A stretch of 64,000 nt of DNA from Kitasatospora mediocidica KCTC 9733 (GTDB lineage Bacteria > Actinomycetota > Actinomycetes > Streptomycetales > Streptomycetaceae). The stretch is from positions 744,001-808,000 of the forward strand of contig NZ_JQLN01000001.1 in NCBI RefSeq assembly GCF_000744225.1, read 5' to 3'. This document shows positions 1 to 8,344 of this stretch, in pieces. The position numbers were made by a program, and so were the translations under genes. The notes beneath the pieces are model-generated. The model saw only the letters and a program-made list of their open reading frames with translations. It ran no database searches and had not been told where the DNA came from. Within the stretch, counting starts at the first letter, position 1. Every line of letters begins with the position of its first letter.

Positions 1-46
1 TAGACGCGGCCCCCAGGATCGCAGCCGTGCTCCAGGCCACGCGGTC

Positions 47-1009
47 TCAGCCGGTGACGCGCAGGACGAGCTTGCCGCGGGTGCGCAGGCTCTCGCCGCG
101 GGCGTGGGCCTCGGCGGCCCGCTCCAGCGGGAAGACCTCCTCGACCTCCACGCTCACCTCACCGGCGTCGATGAGGTCGGCGATCCGGCGCAGCGCGGGG
201 CCGTCCGGCTCCACCAGGAACGGGGTGACCCGCACACCGCGCGCTGCTGCGGCCTCGGCCAGCTCCGTGGAGACGCCGGCCGGGACGGCGACGAGCAGGC
301 CGTCCGGGCGCAGGGTCTCCAGCGAGCGCGTCCCGGTCCGGTCGGGGTCGTCGCCGACCAGGTCGATGACGACGTCGACGTCCCGTACGACGTCCTCGAA
401 GCGGACGGCGTGGTAGTCGATGACCTCGTCGGCGCCCAGTTCCTTGAGCCAGGCGTGGCGGCCCCCGCTCGCGGTGGCGATGACGTGGGCACCCAGGTGC
501 TTGGCGAACTGCACCGCGAGGTGGCCGACGCCCCCGGCGGCGGCCGTGATCAGCACCCGCTGTCCGGCGCGTACGTCGGCGGTGTCCACCACGGCCTGCC
601 AGGCCGTCAGCGCGGCCAGCGGCACGGCGGCGGCCACCTCGTGGCCGACGGTGGCGGGCTTGCGGGCGAACTGGCGGGCGGGCGCGGTCACATACTCGGC
701 GTAGCCACCGGCCGCCCGCGGGAACCACGGCATGCCGTAGACCTCGTCGCCGGCCTTGAGCGTCGTCACGCCGAAGCCGACCGCCTCCACCACACCGGAG
801 ACGTCCCACCCCAGCACGAAGGGCGGCTCACCGAGGATCCCCGCCATGCCGGTGCCCCCACGGGTCTTCCAGTCCACCGGGTTGATCCCGGCGGCGTGCA
901 CCCGCACCAGGACCTCGGTCGGCAGCGGCTCCGGACGGGCCACCTCCTCCACCCGCAGAACGTCCGGGCCACCGAAGGTGTGCTGCACCACCGCGCGCAT
1001 CGAGGACAT
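47..1009 (-). CDS. NADP-dependent quinone oxidoreductase (zinc-free MDR family)
   Basis: This is a cytosolic medium-chain reductase of the QOR type, likely reducing quinones or enones with NADPH. The N-terminal GroES-like half opens with MRAVVQHTFGGPDVL, and the Rossmann half carries the AAAGGVGHLAVQFAK nucleotide-binding loop around residues 150-165. The cysteine cluster of zinc alcohol dehydrogenases is absent. I chose the ATG at 1007-1009 (320 aa) because an AAGGAG lies 9 nt upstream; a TTG at 1016-1018 and an ATG at 998-1000 are alternatives. It is the last gene of a minus-strand series after a 158-bp gap holding a possible operator. The substrate cannot be read from the sequence. Confidence 0.88.
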   Translation of the reverse strand: MSSMRAVVQHTFGGPDVLRVEEVARPEPLPTEVLVRVHAAGINPVDWKTRGGTGMAGILGEPPFVLGWDVSGVVEAVGFGVTTLKAGDEVYGMPWFPRAAGGYAEYVTAPARQFARKPATVGHEVAAAVPLAALTAWQAVVDTADVRAGQRVLITAAAGGVGHLAVQFAKHLGAHVIATASGGRHAWLKELGADEVIDYHAVRFEDVVRDVDVVIDLVGDDPDRTGTRSLETLRPDGLLVAVPAGVSTELAEAAAARGVRVTPFLVEPDGPALRRIADLIDAGEVSVEVEEVFPLERAAEAHARGESLRTRGKLVLRVTG

Positions 1010-1028
1010 CAGAGCCAACTCCTTGGAA

Positions 1029-1053
1029 TATATCTACCGAAAGGCCGTATATC
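1029..1053. promoter_or_regulatory. direct-repeat operator candidate upstream of the oxidoreductase
   Basis: TATATC occurs at 1029-1034 and again at 1048-1053, 19 bp apart (about two helical turns), in an AT-rich island of an otherwise very GC-rich region and just upstream of the ribosome-binding site at 1019-1024. Such pairs often bind a MarR, HxlR or TetR regulator. No regulator gene is adjacent, so this is inference only. Confidence 0.3.
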
Positions 1054-1167
1054 GGTCGCTCGGTCCAACGGGGTTGACCGTAGCCCGGCGGTGGTGGTTA
1101 CCGACAAGGCCACCTACTTCCCATCGGGAAGTACCAGGACACCGCCACACACCCCGAACTCGACTCC

Positions 1168-1842
1168 TCAGAGCATGGTGGAGGCAGCCGCTTGCCGCAG
1201 GGCGGCGGCCGCGCCGTGGATGATCGGGTCGCCGTGCCCGAAGAGCGCCGTTTCGACCTCCAACTCAGCAAGCCGGTGCAGCGACTTGACAGCCCGGCCA
1301 CGGTCGGTGTTGAAGACACCCATCATCGTCCGGCCGACGTTGGCGACAGCGTCTCCGGTGAACAGCACCTTCGGCCCGGGCAGGTGGAGCGCGATCGACC
1401 CATCCGTGTGCCCGGGCGCGGCAACGACCACGGCCCCACCACCGAACTCCAGCACATCGCCGTCCCCCACCTCCCGGTCCACCCGGCAGGGCGGAGCCGC
1501 CGGAAGCGGCGGAATCCCCGCCCTGATCGCCACCTCGAACTCCTCCAGCACCGGCGGCGCCCCGGCCACCTCCCCCCGGATCACCGGAGCATCGAGCACA
1601 TGCGCCACCACCTCCGCCCCGTGCCGGGCGGCGAGTTCAGCGGCGGAGCCGGTGTGGTCCTCATGCCAGTGCGTCAGCACGATCCGCCGCAGTTCGCCGT
1701 CCAACGCCTCCTCGATCTCCGCTGCGCAGTCCACCGTACCGGCGTCGATCAGGGTCAACTCGCGGCCGTCCCGCCACAAGTAGGCCGAGCCCACGAGGAA
1801 GCGGAGCATACGCAGTCCTGGCGCTATCTCGATCACGTCCAT
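1168..1842 (-). CDS. MBL-fold metallo-hydrolase
   Basis: A 224-residue metallo-beta-lactamase-fold hydrolase that should bind two metal ions. The main metal motif THWHEDHTG lies near residues 57-65, and the further ligands sit in APGHTDGS, in TGDAVAN and in FGHGDP close to the C-terminus. There is no signal peptide, so it is probably cytosolic. The family includes glyoxalase II-like thioesterases, lactonases and other hydrolases, and nothing here fixes the substrate. It precedes the quinone oxidoreductase on the same strand by 158 bp and probably has its own transcript. Confidence 0.88.
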   Translation of the reverse strand: MDVIEIAPGLRMLRFLVGSAYLWRDGRELTLIDAGTVDCAAEIEEALDGELRRIVLTHWHEDHTGSAAELAARHGAEVVAHVLDAPVIRGEVAGAPPVLEEFEVAIRAGIPPLPAAPPCRVDREVGDGDVLEFGGGAVVVAAPGHTDGSIALHLPGPKVLFTGDAVANVGRTMMGVFNTDRGRAVKSLHRLAELEVETALFGHGDPIIHGAAAALRQAAASTML

Positions 1843-1953
1843 GCCCTCAGCATGCGTGACCGGGTCCGCCGACGCGCCTTAGTTCGCCGACGGCGCATCA
1901 GGCATGTGGAAGCGCTCTGCACCCCCCCGCACTGACCGACTCCCCCGCCCCCC

Positions 1954-2703
1954 TCACTGGGCGAGGTAGCCCCCGTCCACCGGCAGCACCGCGCCCGTGA
2001 TGAACGAGGCCTCGGGCGAGGCCAGGAAGACCACCGCCGCCGCGACCTCCGGCGGTTCACCGAGCCGGCCCATCGGGTGCATCTTCTCAATCGCCTCCAA
2101 GTACGCGGCGCCGCCCGGCTCCTGGGGCAGGCGGGCGACCCGCTCGGTGCGGATGGTGCCGGGCGCCACCGCGTTGACCCGGATACCGCGGTCGGCCCAC
2201 TCGACGGCCAGGTGCTTGGTCAGCCCGGAGGCGACGAACTTGGCGGGCCCGTACACCGCCTGACCACGCTGCCCGGCCTCTCCGGAGACCGACGAGACGC
2301 AGACGATCGCGCCCCCTCCGCCCTGCGCCACCATCGCCTCGATCGCGTACTTGCAGGTGAGGAACATGCCCCGGCCGTCCACCGCCATCACCCGGTCGAA
2401 GTCCTCACCGTCCGCCTCGGTGATCTCCATCAACGGGAGCACGCCCGCGTTGGCCACCGCGACGTCCAGCCGCCCGTACCGCTCGACTGCCGCCCCGACC
2501 ATGCGCCGGACGTCGGCCGCCTCGGAGACGTCGCCGACCACCGTGGTGATCCCCGGCAGTTGTCCGGCCAGGCGGTCGAGGCCCGCGCCGTCGAGATCGG
2601 TGGCGACGAGCCGTGCGCCCTCGGCGACGAAGCGCACGGCCACGGCCCGCCCGATCCCACTGGCGGCGCCGGTCACCAGGCATACCTGGTCGCGAATGGT
2701 CAT
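1954..2703 (-). CDS. SDR family NAD(P)-dependent oxidoreductase
   Basis: A classical short-chain dehydrogenase of 249 residues. It shows the cofactor motif TGAASGIG near residues 12-19, an acidic DLDG after the second strand that favours NAD(H), the NAG motif, the catalytic Ser in VCVSSVSGE and the YGPAK catalytic Tyr/Lys pair, and ends with the usual PVDGGYLAQ. The frame stays open upstream, but the family alignment begins at MTIRDQVCLVTG, so I place the start at the ATG at 2701-2703; its ribosome-binding site is weak. The substrate is unknown. Confidence 0.9.
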   Translation of the reverse strand: MTIRDQVCLVTGAASGIGRAVAVRFVAEGARLVATDLDGAGLDRLAGQLPGITTVVGDVSEAADVRRMVGAAVERYGRLDVAVANAGVLPLMEITEADGEDFDRVMAVDGRGMFLTCKYAIEAMVAQGGGGAIVCVSSVSGEAGQRGQAVYGPAKFVASGLTKHLAVEWADRGIRVNAVAPGTIRTERVARLPQEPGGAAYLEAIEKMHPMGRLGEPPEVAAAVVFLASPEASFITGAVLPVDGGYLAQ

Positions 2704-2879
2704 GGCGGGATGGTTGCCACCGTTCGACCGGAACGAAACCACCCCCCATTGCACCACCCGGCGGGCAAGCCCCCCCCGACGATGACGTGCACATTCAGGA
2801 AACTCGCCAGTATCCGATTCCAATAACAATTCAATCCGGGGCCTTCTCCACGCCCCCGGGAGGTCTCTAGGCTGCGCCC

Positions 2880-3824
2880 GTGTCCATCCTTCAGAGATTT
2901 CGAAGCTCCGGCCCGCACCTGGCCCCCGAACTCGACGACCGTGACCTCGGTCGGGTCTGCAAGCAGCTGGACACGCCCCCCATGCCGGGGCTCACCGACA
3001 TTCAGCTCGACCAGATCGAGCGGCTGATCCGGAATGCGGGAACGGATTGGGACCGGCGTTCGCATCGTTTCTCGGTCATCGCCGAGTCCGTGGCCGAGTC
3101 CAGTCTCGCCCGCTCCTGGCTTCGGCGGCGGCCGAACAGTGCCGACGCGCTGATCCTCCAGGCGTGGGCCGCTCTGGCGTACGGCCGCAGGGCGGGTGTC
3201 ATGGACGACGCGCGCGCCGCGGCGGAGGGGTGCTACCGGGCCGCCGACATCCAGCCGAACGATCCGACGCCCTGGCTGGTGCTGATCGGGATCCTGCGGC
3301 TGGTGCGCTGCGACCAGAAGGACATGGCCGAGGCCTGGAACGAGCTGACGGCCCGCGACGCCTGGAACCGCGAGGCGCACCTCCAGATGCTGGGCTACCT
3401 GTCGCCGGAGGAGTGCGGCTCCCACGGCCAGGTGCTCGACTTCGTCGACAACGTCCGCTACCGGATACCGGCGGGCGCGCCGGCCGCCGGCCTGGAACTG
3501 ACGGCCGTCGTCGACCAGCACCACCGGACGGTCGCCCGCGGCGGCGTCGACGCGCTGATGGCCAGGAAGCAGTGGACGCAGGCCCGCGCCCAGTCCGCGC
3601 TGGACCGGGCGTTGGCCGACTGGACCAAGCCCGGCCACCTCCAGCACGCGGCGGCCCTGGCCGACCTCAACCTGCTGGCCTACGCGCTCGTCCAGGCCAA
3701 GCGGCTCCCCGAGGCCGAGGTGGTCTTCCAGCTGATCGGCCGCACGGTCACCCCCTGGCCGTGGCGCCTGGAGGGCGACCCCGTTCGTCAGTTCGCCTAC
3801 TGGCAGGCACAGGCACTGCGCTGA
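2880..3824 (+). CDS. conserved hypothetical helical-repeat (TPR-like) protein
   Basis: A 314-residue soluble, mostly helical protein with no signal peptide. Residues about 75-290 look like degenerate TPR-type helix pairs, with segments such as ADALILQAWAALAYGRR, PNDPTPWLVLIGIL and LNLLAYALVQAKRLPEA spaced like repeats; no catalytic motif is visible. The GTG at 2880 is preceded by few plausible alternatives. The last 77 bp overlap, in convergent orientation, the C-terminal codons of the NACHT gene at 3748, so the two transcripts must be antisense to each other there. I infer a scaffold or interaction role and cannot assign a function. Confidence 0.75.
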   Translation: MSILQRFRSSGPHLAPELDDRDLGRVCKQLDTPPMPGLTDIQLDQIERLIRNAGTDWDRRSHRFSVIAESVAESSLARSWLRRRPNSADALILQAWAALAYGRRAGVMDDARAAAEGCYRAADIQPNDPTPWLVLIGILRLVRCDQKDMAEAWNELTARDAWNREAHLQMLGYLSPEECGSHGQVLDFVDNVRYRIPAGAPAAGLELTAVVDQHHRTVARGGVDALMARKQWTQARAQSALDRALADWTKPGHLQHAAALADLNLLAYALVQAKRLPEAEVVFQLIGRTVTPWPWRLEGDPVRQFAYWQAQALR

Positions 3825-5853
3825 CCGCGCCGGCAGCGGCCCGGGCGGCCAGTCGCTCACGCAGGCGGGCGTGGCGGAACTGGTACACCGTGCCGACCTG
3901 GCGCAGCACGCCGAGGTGGTGGGCGTCGTGCAGAAACCGCGTGAGCCGCCAGGGCAGGCGGCCGGTGAGGGCCAGCCAGAGGCGGGTCTGCTGGTAGGAG
4001 GCCCAGGCGGTGACGAGCAGGGCCCCGGGCGCGATCAGCACCCCGACCAGCAGGCCGGCCAGCAGCACCGCCGTCCGGCCGTCTGACTCCTGCCCCGGGC
4101 CCGCCCCTCGCAGGAAGACGCAGCTGAGGATCACCATGCCCAGCGCGGACACCGACAGCCCGACGCCGAACGCCACCCCGGCCGCCTTCCGACGGGCCAG
4201 CGACAGCGACTGACGCACGGTGAGCGGGGCGTCCCAGCTCCTGGGCGACTCGTCCGCGAGGTGCACCAGGAACCCCACGCCCGCCGAGCAGCCGATCCCG
4301 ACGACGACGAGTGCCAGCGAGGCGAACGACTCGTCCAGGGCGTGGAACCGCAAGCCGATCACCGTCACGCACAGCCCACCGATCACGGCGAAGGCGACGG
4401 TGACCGCGGAGCGGCTGAGCGGTTTCGTGAGCAGCACCCGCGCCCTGCCGTGGCCCCTGCCGCTGCCCTTGCCGTCGGCCGCCAGCAGCCCCTCACGCAC
4501 CCGTTCGCCGAGGGACGCCGAGGGCACCAGCGCACCGAATCCGCATCCCATGGCCGCACTGAACAACAGCGCGTCGAAGCCCAGCGCGAAAGCCACGGTG
4601 AGACACATGGCGCCCGCGCTGAGCACGCCGACCACCGCCGCCCTCCTCCGCCGGGACACCGACCGGTGCAGCTCCCACCAGGCCCAGTCCTCCGTCTTGT
4701 GGCGCGTCAACTCCCCCGCCAGGTAACCCAACCAGCGCTCCGCCCGGGCGCCGTTCCACGCCCCGGCCGCCTGCCGGCTCCCGACCGGCGCCGGCGGGCG
4801 CTTGAACACGCCGGGGACCAGCGCGTCGAGCAGGTGGTTCTCCAGCGACGGCGCATCCACGAAGTCCAGCAGCGGGGACGGATCGGCCGGATCGCGGTAG
4901 AGCTCGCGCACCACCCCCAACAGCAGCGGCTGCGCCAGGGTGACGGCGAGCGGGCCGTCCGGGGCCTCGGTGATCGCGGCGACGACGGGCTGCCACCGCG
5001 CGCTCAGATGCGGCGGGACGAAGACGCGCAGGTGTTCGACGACGTCCTGCTGGGTGAGGCGCCGGGCGCGCAGCAGCGCGGCCGCGCGCAGGATCCCGGC
5101 CTGGCCGGCCGTCAAGTCGTACTCCGCGGCCCGGGAGGTCACGATGAGCGGCACCGGCCAGTCCAGGACCTCGTTCAGCCGCGCCACCGCCGCGCCGCGC
5201 AGACCCGCCTCCATCTCGTCCAGGCCGTCCAGCACCGGAAGGATCAACCCCGCCTCGACCAGCCGGGTCATCACCGCAGGGCCGCCGGACTCCGCGCGCA
5301 GGAGGTGCGGGTACTCCTGGCTCAGGCGGGCCGCCAGCCAGGTGTCGAGGTGGTCCGCCTCCGGGTTCCAGGAGGCGAGCGGGAGCAGGACCGGCACCGG
5401 ATCCTTGGCCTGGCGCCGCTTCAGGAGCTCCCGCAGGAGCAGCACCACGAGCGTGGACTTGCCCGACCCGGCCTCGCCGAGCACCATCAGCCGGCCCGCC
5501 GGGAGGGCGCGGAAGGCCTCGACGAACGCCCCCAGATCACCCACCGCGGCATCGCGGCCGAGACTGCCGGTGAGCCGGGCGTGGTCGGCGTACCCGCTGT
5601 GGTCGGTGGTCCAGCGGGTCGGGATGGGCACGGGATCGAACAGGCGGCGGACGACGACCTCGGCGTCCCACTGCGCGCCGACCAGCTTGGCCAGCGCCAG
5701 AGCCGCCCGCTCCTCGCGGGTGGCCTCGGGCGGGAGCTGCGTCGGTGCGTAGGTGATCCCGCCCGAGACGCTGCCGGCCATCACGATGAACTCGGCGCGG
5801 CCACCCTGGTAGCTGTTGTGCACGCCGCCACGCGCGGCTGTCTGTTCGTCCAT
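3748..5853 (-). CDS. membrane-anchored NACHT-domain NTPase (STAND class)
   Basis: A 701-residue signalling NTPase. Residues 1-110 form a short N-terminal region. The NACHT domain follows, with Walker A GEAGSGKST near residue 128 and Walker B LPVLDGLDEM near residue 208. The C-terminal half contains five or six hydrophobic helices between about 425 and 640, then a basic tail. The ATG at 5851-5853 gives the family-like start; the open frame further upstream lies over the divergent gene and is not coding. Its start is only 36 bp from that of the pseudouridine synthase. Bacterial NACHT proteins include phage-defence sensors, and others in Streptomyces are of unknown role; no effector nuclease or protease domain is visible here. 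Confidence 0.82.
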   Translation of the reverse strand: MDEQTAARGGVHNSYQGGRAEFIVMAGSVSGGITYAPTQLPPEATREERAALALAKLVGAQWDAEVVVRRLFDPVPIPTRWTTDHSGYADHARLTGSLGRDAAVGDLGAFVEAFRALPAGRLMVLGEAGSGKSTLVVLLLRELLKRRQAKDPVPVLLPLASWNPEADHLDTWLAARLSQEYPHLLRAESGGPAVMTRLVEAGLILPVLDGLDEMEAGLRGAAVARLNEVLDWPVPLIVTSRAAEYDLTAGQAGILRAAALLRARRLTQQDVVEHLRVFVPPHLSARWQPVVAAITEAPDGPLAVTLAQPLLLGVVRELYRDPADPSPLLDFVDAPSLENHLLDALVPGVFKRPPAPVGSRQAAGAWNGARAERWLGYLAGELTRHKTEDWAWWELHRSVSRRRRAAVVGVLSAGAMCLTVAFALGFDALLFSAAMGCGFGALVPSASLGERVREGLLAADGKGSGRGHGRARVLLTKPLSRSAVTVAFAVIGGLCVTVIGLRFHALDESFASLALVVVGIGCSAGVGFLVHLADESPRSWDAPLTVRQSLSLARRKAAGVAFGVGLSVSALGMVILSCVFLRGAGPGQESDGRTAVLLAGLLVGVLIAPGALLVTAWASYQQTRLWLALTGRLPWRLTRFLHDAHHLGVLRQVGTVYQFRHARLRERLAARAAAGAVSAVPVPASRRTDERGRPPGATARG

Positions 5854-5889
5854 GGTCCGACGATTCTGCCAGCGCCTAAGCTGTCCCCG

Positions 5890-6813
5890 ATGAGACGCCG
5901 CCGCCCCCCGCTCCCCACTGCCCCGCTGCCGCAACGCGGCGGGATCGACCCGGTCCGACTGCGACTGCCCGGCGAGGGACCGTGGCCGACGGTGCGCGCC
6001 TACCTGCTGGACCACTTCCCCGAACGGCTGGGCGACCGGGTGGAGGCGATGCTGCGCGAGGGCCTCTTCGTCGGGGTGGACGGGCCCCTGGCGCCGGACA
6101 CGCCGTTCCTGCCCGACAGCTACCTGTGGTTCCACCGGGACCTGCCGGACGAGGTGCCCGTGCCGTTCGGCATCGACGTGCTCTACCGCGACGAGCGGCT
6201 GCTCGTGGTGGACAAGCCGCACTTCCTGGCCACCATGCCGCGCGGCGGGCACGTGGCCGAGACCGCGCTGGCCCGGCTGCGCCGCGACCTGGACCTGCCC
6301 GCGCTCAGCCCCGCCCACCGGCTGGACCGGCTGACGGCGGGCGTGGTGATGTTCGTCGTCGCCCCCGAGCACCGGGGCGCCTACCAGACGCTCTTCCGGG
6401 ACCATCTGGTGCGCAAGGAGTACGAGGCGGTCGCGCGCTACGACCCCGAGCTCGTCCTGCCGCGCACCGTCCGCAGCCGGATCCTCAAGGAGCGCGGCGT
6501 GATCGCCGCCCAGGAGGTGGCGGGCGAGCCGAACAGCGAGAGCCGGATCGAGCTGATCGAACACCGCGGCACGCTGGGCCGCTACCGGCTGCTGCCGATG
6601 ACCGGGCGCACGCACCAGTTGCGGCTGCACATGAGCAGCCTGGGCCTGCCGCTGCTCGGCGATCCGGTCTACCCCGTCCTGCTGGCGGGCAGCGCGCCGG
6701 ACGACTTCGACAACCCGTTGCAACTGCTGGCCAGGCGCCTGGAGTTCACCGACCCGGTCACCGGCGAGGAGCGCTGCTTCACCAGCGGTCGCACCCTGCG
6801 GGCCTGGACCTGA
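5890..6813 (+). CDS. RluA-family RNA pseudouridine synthase
   Basis: A 307-residue cytosolic enzyme that isomerises uridine to pseudouridine in rRNA or tRNA. The family signature HRLDRLTAG near residues 137-145 carries the catalytic Asp, and the C-terminal motif GRTHQLRLHM is intact. The N-terminal 75 residues resemble the S4-like lead-in often present in this family. I chose the ATG at 5890; it lies 36 bp from the divergent NACHT gene, so the transcript leader must be very short or absent. The exact RNA target cannot be read from the sequence. Confidence 0.88.
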   Translation: MRRRRPPLPTAPLPQRGGIDPVRLRLPGEGPWPTVRAYLLDHFPERLGDRVEAMLREGLFVGVDGPLAPDTPFLPDSYLWFHRDLPDEVPVPFGIDVLYRDERLLVVDKPHFLATMPRGGHVAETALARLRRDLDLPALSPAHRLDRLTAGVVMFVVAPEHRGAYQTLFRDHLVRKEYEAVARYDPELVLPRTVRSRILKERGVIAAQEVAGEPNSESRIELIEHRGTLGRYRLLPMTGRTHQLRLHMSSLGLPLLGDPVYPVLLAGSAPDDFDNPLQLLARRLEFTDPVTGEERCFTSGRTLRAWT

Positions 6814-6948
6814 ACCCTCCGGCGGGCGGGAGCCGGCCGCACGGCCCGACGGCTGCCGTGCTGAGTCCCTCCACCCCGTCTCCACACGGTATTTGACGTT
6901 CCCTTAGGCACGTAATGGCCTCTGGTCGAGGCCCTCTGTGTACCGCTG

Positions 6949-7035
6949 TTCCGATATCCAGGAGATTCCTGAAACTTTTCCGATATTTCCTGCGACGAAA
7001 TCACTGTTACACAGTCGACCGGTCACTGTTACACA
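6949..7035. promoter_or_regulatory. two sets of direct repeats in the 362-bp gap upstream of the FemX-like gene
   Basis: The stretch 6814-7175 holds no gene. Within it TCACTGTTACACA occurs at 7001-7013 and 7023-7035 (22-bp pitch, two helical turns), and TTCCGATAT occurs at 6949-6957 and 6978-6986. The region is much richer in A/T than its surroundings. I read it as the control region of the cell-wall pair that follows, with an unknown regulator; no consensus -35/-10 pair stands out. Confidence 0.45.
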
Positions 7036-7175
7036 ACAGACGCCTCAGAGCCTGGGCGCATTCCTACGGTTTCCTCACTGCCCCGCGTTCCCCGAAGCGC
7101 AGGCCGCCCGCCGGCCTGCGGTGATTCGACGTGCCGGCAGCGCTGTGGCACCGATTCCCTAGGAGTACCTGGAAC

Positions 7176-8294
7176 ATGAGTCTGCGTCTGAGGACGATCA
7201 CCCGCGAGGAGCATCTGTCCTTCATCAGGAGCCTGCCGTCCGCGAGTCACATGCAGGTGCCCTCGTGGGGCGAGGTGAAGGGCGAGTGGCGCAGCGAGTC
7301 GGTCGGCTGGGTGGACGCGTCGGGTGCGGTGGTGGGTGCGGGGCTGGTGCTGTACCGGCAGTTGCCGAAGGTGAAGCGGTACCTGGCGTACCTGCCGGAG
7401 GGCCCGGTGATCGACTGGTTCGACCCGGATCTGGACCGCTGGCTCCTGCCCCTGCTGGCGCACCTGAAGTCGCAGGGCGCGTTCTCGGTGAAGATCGGGC
7501 CGCCGGTGGTGGTGCGCCGCTGGGAGGCCTCCACCATCAAGGAGGCCGTGGCGGGCAAGGAGGCCAAGCGGCTGCGGGACGTCGAGCCGGACTGGTACGA
7601 GCCGCGGGCCTTCGAGGTGGCCGACCGGCTGCGCAGGTCCGGCTGGCTACAGAACGAGGACGGCGGCGCCGGCTTCGGCGACGTCCAGCCGCGCTACGTC
7701 TTCCAGGTCCCGCTGGCCGACCGCACGCCGGACGATCTGCTCCGCGGCTTCAACCAGCAGTGGCGGCGCAACATCAAGAAGGCCGACAAGAGCGGCGTCG
7801 AGGTGGTCCGGGGCCAGTACCAGGACCTCCGGATCTTCCACCGGCTCTACCTGGTGACCGCCGAGCGCGACCGCTTCACCCCGCGCCCGCTGGCCTACTT
7901 CCAGCGGATGTGGACCGCGCTGACGGCCGAGGACCCCGACCGGATGCGGCTCTACATCGCCCACCAGGACGGCGAACCACTGGCCGCCACCACCATGCTG
8001 ACGGTCGGCGAGCACGTCTGGTACTCCTACGGCGCCTCCGCCGACCACAAGCGCGAGGTCAAGCCCTCCAACGCCATCCAGTGGCGGATGATGCGCGACG
8101 CCCACGCGCTCGGCGCCACCAGTTACGACCTGCGCGGCATCAGCGACACCCTCGACCCGAGCCACCCGCTGTTCGGTCTGATCCAGTTCAAGCTCGGCAC
8201 CGGCGGCCAGGCCGCCGAGTACCTCGGCGAATGGGACTTTCCGCTCAACAAGCTCCTGCACAGGGTCCTGGACCTCTACCTGTCCCGACGCTGA
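7176..8294 (+). CDS. FemX/FemAB-family peptidoglycan aminoacyltransferase
   Basis: A 372-residue member of the Fem family, which uses aminoacyl-tRNA to add the bridging amino acid (usually glycine in streptomycetes) to lipid II on the inner face of the membrane. Two GNAT-like lobes are recognisable: SHMQVPSWGEVKGEW near the N-terminus and FNQQWRRNIKKADKSGV with LAATTMLTVGEHVWYSYGAS in the second. The start is the ATG at 7176, with AGGAG at 7161-7165. A 50-bp gap separates it from the alanine racemase-like gene, and the two are probably co-transcribed. The direct repeats just upstream are the likely control region. Confidence 0.88.
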   Translation: MSLRLRTITREEHLSFIRSLPSASHMQVPSWGEVKGEWRSESVGWVDASGAVVGAGLVLYRQLPKVKRYLAYLPEGPVIDWFDPDLDRWLLPLLAHLKSQGAFSVKIGPPVVVRRWEASTIKEAVAGKEAKRLRDVEPDWYEPRAFEVADRLRRSGWLQNEDGGAGFGDVQPRYVFQVPLADRTPDDLLRGFNQQWRRNIKKADKSGVEVVRGQYQDLRIFHRLYLVTAERDRFTPRPLAYFQRMWTALTAEDPDRMRLYIAHQDGEPLAATTMLTVGEHVWYSYGASADHKREVKPSNAIQWRMMRDAHALGATSYDLRGISDTLDPSHPLFGLIQFKLGTGGQAAEYLGEWDFPLNKLLHRVLDLYLSRR

Positions 8295-8344
8295 GCACCC
8301 CCGGCTCTTCGCAACCCCTCACCCTCCCTCAGGAGCAACGCACC

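Noticed and set aside
5854..6885. N-terminal extension of the NACHT gene to 6885
   Set aside because: This part lies over the pseudouridine synthase on the other strand and has antisense composition; the ATG at 5853 gives the family-like start.
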